DNA from: Candidatus Poseidoniales archaeon
Lineage (GTDB): Archaea > Thermoplasmatota > Poseidoniia > Poseidoniales > Poseidoniaceae
Reading direction: 5' to 3'
DNA length: 60,534 nt
NCBI GenBank assembly: GCA_003602575.1
Contig: QQRY01000057.1
Coordinates: 96,137 to 156,670 of the forward strand
The translations under genes and the position numbers were made by a program. Every line of letters starts with the position of its first letter. Position 1 is the first letter of the stretch. Of this stretch, positions 1-10,120 are shown one piece after another. Below the pieces are notes generated by a model. The model had not been told where the DNA came from. It ran no database searches and was given only the letters and a program-made list of their open reading frames with translations.

Positions 1-1710
<1,710 letters not shown>

Positions 1711-2508
1711 ATGGCAGAGCCGAAGATATGCGTATCTCTGGAAGGGATTTCGGTAGATGAGATGATTGATGAAGCGAATAGAGCAAATATTGCTGGTGCT
1801 GATTATGTTGAAGTACGCTTTGACAAATTATACCTCATCAAACCCGAACCAACAGTAACAGAAAACGAAGATGGGGAAAAAATTAGTAAAATGTCCCCAG
1901 AAAAGGAATGGGCCGTTAAAGACTTCAAGGAAATTGATGTCGAAAAGTCAATTGAATCGCTGAAAGAAGGCATCCCTGTACCTGTAATTTTCACAGTAAG
2001 ACCGGTTCGAGAAGGAGGATTCTTTGCCGGGACTGAAAAGCAAAGACTCGATATACTGAACAAGGCGATTGATTCAAGTGTAAGTTTTGTAGACCTGGAA
2101 CTTTCGATAGATGGCAAGGAAAGGGACAAACTTTCTGAAAAAGCCAATTCTTCTGGAAGTAAGATTATCGCATCATATCACGACTCAAGTTCTACGCCAA
2201 ACGCAGAAGAAATTGTAGAAATGGTCAGGTCAAACTATGGCAAAGGAGACATCATGAAGTTCTGCTCATCAGTAGTAAATCACCAAGATTCATTACAAAT
2301 TATTGAAGCAGCTCATTCATTGAAAGATGATGATGAACCTCACTGTCTAATGGGGCTTGGCAACGGCGGAGATTGGGTAAGACTTCATGCACCTGTGCTC
2401 GGGCAAAGTCTAGTTTATGCAACCATGCTTAACCACTTCAGGCTATCAGATAGAGGACTAATTAATGTTAGAGATCTTCGCGATGCCTGGGCATTATTAG
2501 AATATTAA
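1711..2508 (+). CDS. aroD: 3-dehydroquinate dehydratase, type I
   Basis: Catalyses dehydration of 3-dehydroquinate to 3-dehydroshikimate in the shikimate pathway. The type I (Schiff-base) fold is recognisable. EVRFD (residues 34-38) and FTVR (94-97) are substrate-binding strands. The catalytic base is H157 in SYHDS, and the Schiff-base lysine is K183 in IMKFCSS. The phosphate/carboxylate end contains GNGGDWVR and the C-terminal NVRDLRDAW. At 265 residues it is slightly longer than typical (about 220-250). The surplus is a charged insertion at roughly residues 43-75, between the EVRFD strand and the next helix. The ATG at 1711 has only a weak ribosome-binding site but sits about 25 bases after TTAATAA, so it may be leaderless. 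It stands alone and is divergent from gyrB. No other shikimate gene is in the window. Confidence 0.93.
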   Translation: MAEPKICVSLEGISVDEMIDEANRANIAGADYVEVRFDKLYLIKPEPTVTENEDGEKISKMSPEKEWAVKDFKEIDVEKSIESLKEGIPVPVIFTVRPVREGGFFAGTEKQRLDILNKAIDSSVSFVDLELSIDGKERDKLSEKANSSGSKIIASYHDSSSTPNAEEIVEMVRSNYGKGDIMKFCSSVVNHQDSLQIIEAAHSLKDDDEPHCLMGLGNGGDWVRLHAPVLGQSLVYATMLNHFRLSDRGLINVRDLRDAWALLEY

Positions 2509-2517
2509 ATTTACAAA

Positions 2518-3654
2518 TTACTCTTCGGGTAAGTTTGGAATTTGCTTATTTTCATCATCTAATTGCCCTATATCGTGACTGTTTAGGGCAGTTGGAGTAT
2601 TCGCCACTTGCTCAAGATCTCTAACTACTGGAGGCAGTTCTGGCTCCATATTTAGAGAAGGGACGAATCCTGTCGAGGTTTGTTCTGTATCCAATCCTGC
2701 TCTCATATATCTTGCATTGATGATAAATGGTGAAATTGCTAAAAGTATAATCAAAGCCAAAAATACCAAAGAAACGGTAAAGTTCGGTAATATCAATGTT
2801 CTTTCAGTAGTAATAATAGTGACATCTGCAGCAATTATAGCATCAGGTGGTAATTCGTCATTGTCATGGACATTGTCCCAAGTATCAATTACAATGTAGA
2901 AGTCCTGCCAATCTGCATCTCCAAAAAGACCGCTGTAAACCTCTGGGCCATCTAAACTTAGAGCAAAATTGACGCTATCTACTTTTTCGTACTGATGCGC
3001 ATCCCTGTAAGTTTTCCAACCAAGGAAATTAAAACTTCTCCATTCAGGAGGTATGTCGCTCAAAGATTCTTCGGCTTCTGAGTACCAATTATTTCCTGAA
3101 TGGGATGAAAAATAACTTTCTTCATACTTATCATATTCACTAGAAGTCATAAGATAAACATCTGCACTCACGTCGGAATTACTGGTCTGATTTAGATTTT
3201 GAAGAGTTATACATACCGTAGTTCTATGATTTGCGGATAAATTTAATTTTAACGCACCTACGCTATCATTTCCAATCAAAAGAGTGGAATGATGATTAGA
3301 ATCGAAAGATTCTAAATTATGTTCATATAGATCATACATCCATGAAGGCTCAGGACTTAGAGACATATCTACAGTTGATTCTTGTTCGGCCGAGTCGCCA
3401 TTCCCTGAATCCTTATTATTCCCTTTACGACCATCGCCCTCATCCCAAAAACCCCACCAATCATCATAGGGGTTGAAATGAGGCACCATAGCAATTCTTT
3501 GTAGAGTTTGATTCCATTTAACCGGCTCCAAATCTCCTTTACAAGCATCTGCTGCAGATGCATTCTTACTAATTGACAAAGAGGAATCCGGAGAAATTGC
3601 AATAAGAGGAGCGAGTAATATGAATAGTACAATAAGTACGAATCTTGACCTCAT
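2518..3654 (-). CDS. Secreted, C-terminally membrane-anchored protein of unknown function
   Basis: I do not recognise a family. The 378-residue product starts with a signal peptide (RFVLIVLFILLAPLIAI). It has an acidic, Asn- and Ser-rich extracellular region with several N-x-S/T sequons. One transmembrane helix near residues 293-312 (VSLVFLALIILLAISPFII) is followed by a cytoplasmic tail of about 65 residues. The start is supported by GAGGGAG about 6 bases upstream of the ATG. It lies 51 bases downstream of the PKD metalloprotease gene on the same strand, so the two probably form an operon. It may be an accessory or structural partner of the protease at the cell surface; that role is inferred only from the neighbourhood. 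Its 3' end nearly meets the convergent aroD. Confidence 0.8.
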   Translation of the reverse strand: MRSRFVLIVLFILLAPLIAISPDSSLSISKNASAADACKGDLEPVKWNQTLQRIAMVPHFNPYDDWWGFWDEGDGRKGNNKDSGNGDSAEQESTVDMSLSPEPSWMYDLYEHNLESFDSNHHSTLLIGNDSVGALKLNLSANHRTTVCITLQNLNQTSNSDVSADVYLMTSSEYDKYEESYFSSHSGNNWYSEAEESLSDIPPEWRSFNFLGWKTYRDAHQYEKVDSVNFALSLDGPEVYSGLFGDADWQDFYIVIDTWDNVHDNDELPPDAIIAADVTIITTERTLILPNFTVSLVFLALIILLAISPFIINARYMRAGLDTEQTSTGFVPSLNMEPELPPVVRDLEQVANTPTALNSHDIGQLDDENKQIPNLPEE

Positions 3655-3705
3655 TTACTTCTCCCTCAAATATTCTATTTCATAGGCAGTTCAAGATTGT
3701 AACGA

Positions 3706-6700
3706 TTAGATTCTTCTGCGTAAAGGCCTAATGTAACCGCTATCATCATTACGACGTTCGTCTTTCGAAAGTATCGCTGGAGCGGGAGGTGGTGTATGTT
3801 GGTCCATGCCAAGTAATCCGCCTTGAACCTCGACATGTTCAACATCAGTATATGTTTCAGCAGCTTGTTTAGCCTCATCTTCAATATCGCTTGATTCGCG
3901 CATTACTAGCCAACCTAGAATTAATGCCACAGCAATTAACGCTACGAATGTAGCCAAATCAGAACCTGCTTCTTTAATCCAACTCATCCAGTCTTCAAAT
4001 TCAAAGTCTGATAATGAAGGCGGGTCATCGGGTTGTGGAACAACATTGATTTCTTCAGTTAAATATGCACACATCCCCAATCCATCACATGCTAGAAGGC
4101 CAATTGTATACTTACCAGATTCATTCCATGTAGGAGATATTCTGTAAATTGGTGAATTTTCTGGAATTTCATAATCATCTGCAGGGTCTCCATTTCCATC
4201 TTCATCGAATTCAATATTTATGTCCCATTTAACTAAAAGTTCTGATTCAATAAACTCATCTTCATCGAATAAAGAACCATCATCAACATTAGTATCACGG
4301 TAAATCAATTTATTTTGATCGAGTTCAATATCAGAAATATTGGCAGAAATATAAGTTGATTCTTCAACAATTATTTCCTCTGGAATAGAAATATCGATTA
4401 TCACCGGAGGGTTATCGACTACGATAGTAAATGATTCTCTACTAACGTCACCTGTTCCAAAAGCATCTCTAACAGTCAAAGTGACAATATATGTGCCTGG
4501 GTTTGAGTAAGAATGCCAAGGAGAAGGTTCGTGATTAAGAGGTGATGCATCCCCAAAATCCCAGGTATATTCCACCAAACCATTCCAATCTTCTAGCATT
4601 GCATCAAGAGGTGCAAATTTACCTTCAAACCTTCTATCACCATCCCTTGTTCCATCAGAATCAAAATATAGCATTAGGTTTGGAGCAGTAAAGGTATTGT
4701 CGTTCTCATCAAATGTATGCGACCATGCGTCGGGAATGAAACCTTCAGGCCTAGGAGTAGTATCTGACACCTGTTGACCTGAAACCCAAGCATCTAGAAC
4801 CTTAACCGAAATTATAGGCAGAGGATTGGCAATTCTAATTGTCAAAGTCCTGGTTAAACTTTGAGCGCCATCTTCATCTACTACGAATAAACTAACAACA
4901 TGAACACCCGGCTCTGTAAAGGTGAAGGTTGTTTGAGGTTTGTCGCCAAAGTTACCATCGCCAAAAGACCAATTAAAAGATAGATCGCTAGAATCTCCCA
5001 TAGTTCCATCGATATCAAAAGAATTTCTTCCGTCGAATGTATATGGTACATCAACTAACCCATCTTCTGCTCTGAAGTCAATCATTGAATTACCTTCACC
5101 ATCATTGACTCTAACTAAGAAATCAGCGACTGGAACTTGATTGAGCACATTAATGAATATTTGAGCAGAAGACTCACTACCATCATCATCAGTAACAGTT
5201 AGAACCGCCGTCTTCAACCCAGAAGAATCCCATGAAGGAGTTGGATAGGCAACTGTAGAAGTAGTTTCAACGAAATCATCACTCTTATCGGTAATTCCTC
5301 CGCCAAGATTTACGCCCTCTGGGAAGTTCCATTCATATTGAATTATTAAGCCGTCATCATCAGTGAAAACATCCGGCATGAGAATCGATGTGTAAGTGTA
5401 AGTGGTGAGATTATCTGAAAAAATCTGATATGGCACTCTGTTATTAACATACACAAGTATACTTTTCTGGCCACTATTGATTCCGTCAAATATAGTCAGC
5501 GTAAGATTAAATGTGACATTTTCTCCAATGATATCCCCCCATTCATGCTGAGCGAGATACATCCCCATACCTGAGTCAATATCTCCATCACCCCAATCCC
5601 ATTGGTACTGTAAGTTTTCAACTGGGACATTGTCTGAAGATCTTGAGGCTGAAAATTGAATCAATTGATCTGTGAAAATACTTATCTCGCTATCAATAAC
5701 TAAGTTATTTACTGAAATAACAGGTACTGGCATTGAATCGTCTGTAACATTTACCTGATGGATTTCGATATCAGACCAAGTATTTCCTTGGTCCATGATT
5801 CGAAGTGTTGCATTGTATATTCCAATTGACTGATAAGCCCTGGTTGGAGACTTCAAAGAAGACGTACTACCATCATCGAAATCCCATGCATAAGCAATTG
5901 GCGAATCTAAATACGGAAGTGAATTATTGTCGAAAGATAATCCCCATGCGTCAAATCCGCCTCCACTAAACTCGATATTTTCCCATGTCTGAGTTTGATT
6001 AGATGAGATACTTCCATTTGCAGTAGGGCGCATATTAGAAAGCGACAAAGGAGCAGAAGACGTACTATCAACTAAAGTTCCAATCATATCGTACATGTCA
6101 AACTGAAATGTATAAGTTCCATCAAGAGGAGCTGTGAACCAAATATCACTACCTGTATCTTGCCCACCACCAGCAGAAATCCTGTTTGAAGTGGAATCGA
6201 CAACTTGACCTGATGAATCTATCACACTAATATCGACATCTAGGTCTTCAAAGAAAGCATTTGAAAATACATTGAAATTAATGTGCGATGTATCATCATT
6301 ACCATCACCGTCTCTATCTGATGTTTCAGTTGTATTTAGGGTCAATGTAGCCGGAGAAGTAATTCTTGCAGCCTCAATATCAACAGTCCCTTGAGGATAT
6401 GAAGGACCACATGAAGTATAATCACAATCTGCCACAGTACTTGCATACCATGTGATTGCCCAGACTTCATCGGTTAAATTTCCAAATCCTGGGACAAGTG
6501 CTGTAGCTACATTGCTCTGGAAATCTAAATCTGTAACTGTTAGTAGACCATCTACAGTAGATTTAGAAACCACAACTCCATCAAATTGGCTCACATCTGA
6601 GGTCAGTCTAATAGTAAGTGGAGCAGGTGATGATGCCCCTGGTGTAAACTTGAATGCCCTTATTCCCCACCCTTCAACAGAATTACCCGTAGAGGACCAA

Positions 6701-7911
6701 GGAGTACTCCAATCACTATTTGTAGCAGCAGGTTGAACTCTACAGAACGATGCTGAAGAGCATGTAGGTGTCAAATCAAGGTTGGAAAATCCGTATATTC
6801 CTTGTTCTGAATCCAAAACTGCAGCAATAGAAAAGTTAGCAAAAATTTGATTCATCGTTCTGCCGATAGAACCGCTCTGCCCTGATGGAGGAGACAAAGC
6901 TAATTTTTCAACACCAACCCCCCCAGTAGCTGAATCTTGAACTAATTGCCTAACGGCTGGACCGCCTCCAAGATGGTCAGCAAGGTACATAGTAAATATG
7001 AACCCAGCCCCATAGTCTGCAAATCTTTGATTCCACCAACGAACAGAAAGTTCAGATGCTTCTGTCCATTGGTTGAGGTGACTAACCAGCGTGGAATCAG
7101 CCCCAAAACAAAGATAGATCGCAACATCAGCGTTTCCTTCATCAATCCATAGATTTTCATACGGGTCTTGTGCATTATGTAAAAGATGCTCAAATTCATG
7201 CGCTAAGATTGATTTACCCCAAGATAATGTTATGTCTGCATAATCGACAAATACCGATTCTCTCGAACTCGAAAAGGATGGAGCGAAGTAACCGCCAGTG
7301 TTGAACGCTCCATCAATGTCGTAGATTATTATTTGAACTTGACAATTATTGTCTATGTCTGGAGGAGCGAGCCCTCTTCCGTCTTGGTAGTCTTTCCCAT
7401 AATAAGTGGTCATAGTTGGGTAAATTGTACTATCCCAGGAAGATGCAAGGTTGTTCAATACTGTAGAAGAAAGGGTCCTTCCTGTTTGGACTATGAAAGC
7501 GACAGTATTGGTGGTCTTAGCCACATAAGCATTTATTGAACCACCAGATGTTGGCACACTTAATTCATCACCGACTAAGTGAGGATTACAAACCCTCCCA
7601 CTAGACCTTCCTTGGATTGTTGGCTGATATTTCATATCTTCAACACCTGGCCGCCCCGCATCAATCCAAGCCTGTTTCATGAAACCATAGGCAGATACAA
7701 CTGGCTCTTGCTCATCAAAAAATAGGTATTTAGAACCATTATCGGGGTTGAAATCATCTAAGTCACCAATAATTATCCCGCCTGCGTTGTAAGGCACTCT
7801 CTCGGCATTGTCATCCGAATCAGCAGTAGCAGAACCGAGTACTGGGGATAGGATAGAAACGAAAAATAATGCAATCAAAAATAAGGCTTTATTGGAACGA
7901 TTTTCCGACAT
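3706..7911 (-). CDS. Cell-surface zinc metalloprotease with multiple PKD domains
   Basis: Giant secreted peptidase, probably acting on extracellular protein. Residue numbers count from the upstream ATG at 7920. A signal peptide (ALFLIALFFVSILSPVLG) is followed by a gluzincin-like catalytic domain with HEFEH at about 241-245 and a candidate third zinc ligand in WIDEG near 258-262, as in immune-inhibitor-A/M30-type enzymes. The C-terminal two thirds carries at least five PKD-type beta-sandwich repeats, marked by cores such as WDFDDGS, WDWGDGD, WSFGDGN and WDFGDAS followed by Y..G.Y..TL..D. A transmembrane helix near the end (LATFVALIAVALILGWLVM) leaves a cytoplasmic tail of about 70 residues ending in RPLRRRI. 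Two in-frame ATGs exist (7920 and 7911); the second has the better-spaced GAG upstream. The exact peptidase family is uncertain, the architecture is not. Confidence 0.88.
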   Translation of the reverse strand: MSENRSNKALFLIALFFVSILSPVLGSATADSDDNAERVPYNAGGIIIGDLDDFNPDNGSKYLFFDEQEPVVSAYGFMKQAWIDAGRPGVEDMKYQPTIQGRSSGRVCNPHLVGDELSVPTSGGSINAYVAKTTNTVAFIVQTGRTLSSTVLNNLASSWDSTIYPTMTTYYGKDYQDGRGLAPPDIDNNCQVQIIIYDIDGAFNTGGYFAPSFSSSRESVFVDYADITLSWGKSILAHEFEHLLHNAQDPYENLWIDEGNADVAIYLCFGADSTLVSHLNQWTEASELSVRWWNQRFADYGAGFIFTMYLADHLGGGPAVRQLVQDSATGGVGVEKLALSPPSGQSGSIGRTMNQIFANFSIAAVLDSEQGIYGFSNLDLTPTCSSASFCRVQPAATNSDWSTPWSSTGNSVEGWGIRAFKFTPGASSPAPLTIRLTSDVSQFDGVVVSKSTVDGLLTVTDLDFQSNVATALVPGFGNLTDEVWAITWYASTVADCDYTSCGPSYPQGTVDIEAARITSPATLTLNTTETSDRDGDGNDDTSHINFNVFSNAFFEDLDVDISVIDSSGQVVDSTSNRISAGGGQDTGSDIWFTAPLDGTYTFQFDMYDMIGTLVDSTSSAPLSLSNMRPTANGSISSNQTQTWENIEFSGGGFDAWGLSFDNNSLPYLDSPIAYAWDFDDGSTSSLKSPTRAYQSIGIYNATLRIMDQGNTWSDIEIHQVNVTDDSMPVPVISVNNLVIDSEISIFTDQLIQFSASRSSDNVPVENLQYQWDWGDGDIDSGMGMYLAQHEWGDIIGENVTFNLTLTIFDGINSGQKSILVYVNNRVPYQIFSDNLTTYTYTSILMPDVFTDDDGLIIQYEWNFPEGVNLGGGITDKSDDFVETTSTVAYPTPSWDSSGLKTAVLTVTDDDGSESSAQIFINVLNQVPVADFLVRVNDGEGNSMIDFRAEDGLVDVPYTFDGRNSFDIDGTMGDSSDLSFNWSFGDGNFGDKPQTTFTFTEPGVHVVSLFVVDEDGAQSLTRTLTIRIANPLPIISVKVLDAWVSGQQVSDTTPRPEGFIPDAWSHTFDENDNTFTAPNLMLYFDSDGTRDGDRRFEGKFAPLDAMLEDWNGLVEYTWDFGDASPLNHEPSPWHSYSNPGTYIVTLTVRDAFGTGDVSRESFTIVVDNPPVIIDISIPEEIIVEESTYISANISDIELDQNKLIYRDTNVDDGSLFDEDEFIESELLVKWDINIEFDEDGNGDPADDYEIPENSPIYRISPTWNESGKYTIGLLACDGLGMCAYLTEEINVVPQPDDPPSLSDFEFEDWMSWIKEAGSDLATFVALIAVALILGWLVMRESSDIEDEAKQAAETYTDVEHVEVQGGLLGMDQHTPPPAPAILSKDERRNDDSGYIRPLRRRI

Positions 7912-7968
7912 AATAAACATCTCAAATAATTGCGATACTGCTATCTAATTGACCGAGTCGAAAAGAGG

Positions 7969-7976
7969 TATTTAAG
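7969..7976 (+). promoter_or_regulatory. TATA box of the M28 peptidase gene (probable leaderless promoter)
   Basis: TATTTAAG preceded by purine-rich AAGAGG, resembling an archaeal BRE plus TATA box. Its centre is about 27 bases before the ATG at 8000. Archaeal transcription usually starts about 25 bases downstream of TATA, so the mRNA would begin at or next to the start codon. No Shine-Dalgarno sequence precedes that ATG, which agrees with leaderless translation. Confidence 0.45.
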
Positions 7977-7999
7977 GGTCAGTCTGCTAGGCATCAATA

Positions 8000-9202
8000 A
8001 TGCTCATGGATATAGGAGTGAAAAAAACATTTAGTAAACAACTGATTGGTTTGACCTTTGTTTTATGCCTATTGTCTCACAGTACGCTAGTTATGGCATT
8101 AGAAGATGGACAAAAACCTATCTATAAATCAAGTCAGCCTTGCGACTATTTCGATGATTTGATTTTCAATTCAACCGCAGCCAACTCATCAATTAAATGG
8201 CAAGTCGACTTAGGCCACAGACTTCCTGGTTCTGAAGCATCTTACAATCTTAGAGAATCAATTAAAGAAAACTTAACTCAATGGGAATTCAGAGAGGAAA
8301 CTCATGCAAGAGAAGATTTCAATCTAACAAACTTGATTGCAACATATGAGCCTGAAAATTCATCCGGTCAAGAAATATATTTTGTTGCACATTATGATTC
8401 TAGAGACCGAGCAGAAAGAGATGAAAATGAGAGCATGCGCGACAAACCCATCGATGGCGCTAACGATGGAGCGAGCGGGGTTGCTGTACTAATCGAACTC
8501 GCTAAAATAATACCTGAAATGAACTTAAACCACACAGTAAGACTCCTATTTACTGATGGTGAAGACCAGGGAGAAAGACCTGGTATTTATGGCTCAAAAG
8601 CATGGGCTGATAACAAAACAGATTCTGAATTAAACAAAATTTCTGCGTTCATAGTAGTAGATATGATCGGAGATTATGACCTACATTTCACCCATGTTTG
8701 GCCGGGAACTTCTGAACTCTGGCTAACGATTCAGCCATTAGCAATAGCTACAGGCTTAGTTGATGGAGAGTTGGATTGTAATGGCAATCCTGGAGAAGAT
8801 ATATTTGATATCGAAACTTCAAATGGAGTTATTGATGACCATGTTGCTGCATATGAAAGAGGAGTTCCCGCTATAGATTTAATCGATATTCGTTCTGGAG
8901 AAGGTGCTGAAAATTGGGGAGGTTATTGGCATACCCATAACGACACTGTTGACAAAGTAAGTGCTCAATCACTAGGTAGAATCGGTGAACTCTTAGAACT
9001 CGGTTTGAGAAGCTCTTCTTGGATTATTGAAAATGATAGTTCACAACAAAATAACTCGGGGGACACTATAGAAGAAGAAATAGACAAGGAAGATAAGATT
9101 GATGTCGAAACCTTCACAATAATTGGATTGATATCGATAGTAATTATTTTTGCCTTATTTACGTTAATTTTGATCCTTGATTATCGCGTAAAAAAGGTAT
9201 GA
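8000..9202 (+). CDS. M28-family zinc aminopeptidase, secreted and membrane-anchored
   Basis: Co-catalytic di-zinc exopeptidase of the M28 (aminopeptidase Y/S or glutaminyl-cyclase-like) fold, predicted to trim peptides outside the cell. After an N-terminal hydrophobic signal (GLTFVLCLLSHSTLVMA), the metal and catalytic residues appear in order: AHYDSR (His), GANDGASG (bridging Asp), FTDGEDQG (catalytic Glu and Glu ligand), VDMIGD (Asp) and YWHTHNDT (His). A C-terminal helix (FTIIGLISIVIIFALFTLILIL) anchors it, followed by a short basic tail. It is divergent from the PKD metalloprotease across 88 bases, and the two may cooperate in extracellular protein breakdown. A few residues resemble glutaminyl cyclases, so that activity cannot be excluded. 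Confidence 0.9.
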   Translation: MLMDIGVKKTFSKQLIGLTFVLCLLSHSTLVMALEDGQKPIYKSSQPCDYFDDLIFNSTAANSSIKWQVDLGHRLPGSEASYNLRESIKENLTQWEFREETHAREDFNLTNLIATYEPENSSGQEIYFVAHYDSRDRAERDENESMRDKPIDGANDGASGVAVLIELAKIIPEMNLNHTVRLLFTDGEDQGERPGIYGSKAWADNKTDSELNKISAFIVVDMIGDYDLHFTHVWPGTSELWLTIQPLAIATGLVDGELDCNGNPGEDIFDIETSNGVIDDHVAAYERGVPAIDLIDIRSGEGAENWGGYWHTHNDTVDKVSAQSLGRIGELLELGLRSSSWIIENDSSQQNNSGDTIEEEIDKEDKIDVETFTIIGLISIVIIFALFTLILILDYRVKKV

Positions 9203-9275
9203 TATAGCGCGGACTATTAGGGGAAGGGGTATTATCCGCGCACCTTCACAGATGAATTGAGCGGAGGACTAATCG

Positions 9276-10118
9276 GTGTCAGACAAAAGTTTTGATGAAC
9301 GCCGGGAAGCACTCAAGGCTCGTGTAAAAAAACAACTTGAAGAATCCTCAATGCAAGATGAAGAACCAGAACTTACTGTCTCTCAGTCTGAATTAATTAT
9401 AGAGGATGAAAGTTTCAACCAGATAGTCGAATTAGAATATGATGATAAAGCAAGACTTAGGAAATTAGCTGCTATTCTGATATTAGTTGGAAGTCTTCTA
9501 GGTATTTTCAGTGGTGGAGTTATATTACAAGGTAATCCTTCTGAATTATTAAATTCATCACTCTTTGAACAGACTCAGAGCGTAGATATTACTGGTCAAA
9601 CATTGGATATAGAAGGAGAAGCGATATTTAATGTAAGTATTGAATTAGTCGACTATGATAGTTCTGAAACATTGCAAGTGACCTACACAAATGATAATGG
9701 TTACTTCCAGTTAAAGGATGTCAAATCTGAAACTATGTTGATAAGAGTGTCTCTAGAGGGATATGACACTATAGAACGGACCTTCGATGCAGTTGATGGA
9801 ATTATGCAACCATTTACCATGAAAAATGGTACTGGAATTACTGAAGAAACATTTCAATCTCAGGACTCTGGTTGGTCCCTAGAAGCGGCTGTTGGACTGT
9901 CTACATTCATCGGTGTAATGACTATAATCACTGGTATTGTCGGAGTTCAAGCCTCGGTTGAAATACGTCGTGCTAAGAGATATCGGAGGACTCAATATCT
10001 TGCTGGCATCAGTTTATTCAGTAGGGGCTTGATTTTATTTGGCCCAATCTTGATTTTAGTAGGAATGGGATTATTGACATTGACAAAAGAACAATTTGAA
10101 GATACTGAAGAGGTGTGA
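9276..10118 (+). CDS. Membrane protein with carboxypeptidase-regulatory-like domain
   Basis: The 280-residue product has an acidic, charged N-terminal cytoplasmic segment and a first transmembrane helix near residues 64-85 (LAAILILVGSLLGIFSGGVI). The extracellular beta-sandwich that follows has the pattern of CarboxypepD-regulatory/transthyretin-like domains (TNDNGYFQLKDV, then RVSLEGYDTIERTF). Two C-terminal transmembrane helices complete it. The start is GTG, preceded by GCGGAGGA with good spacing. The gene overlaps the following thymidylate kinase ORF or lies two bases from it, so they are probably cotranscribed. The role is unknown; the sandwich suggests adhesion or a structural function rather than catalysis. 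Confidence 0.8.
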   Translation: MSDKSFDERREALKARVKKQLEESSMQDEEPELTVSQSELIIEDESFNQIVELEYDDKARLRKLAAILILVGSLLGIFSGGVILQGNPSELLNSSLFEQTQSVDITGQTLDIEGEAIFNVSIELVDYDSSETLQVTYTNDNGYFQLKDVKSETMLIRVSLEGYDTIERTFDAVDGIMQPFTMKNGTGITEETFQSQDSGWSLEAAVGLSTFIGVMTIITGIVGVQASVEIRRAKRYRRTQYLAGISLFSRGLILFGPILILVGMGLLTLTKEQFEDTEEV

Positions 10119-10120
10119 GA

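Noticed and set aside
4400-6000. CRISPR-like regular repeats in the PKD region
   Set aside because: The periodicity is of protein domains about 80-100 residues long with diverged DNA; there are no identical repeats with spacers.
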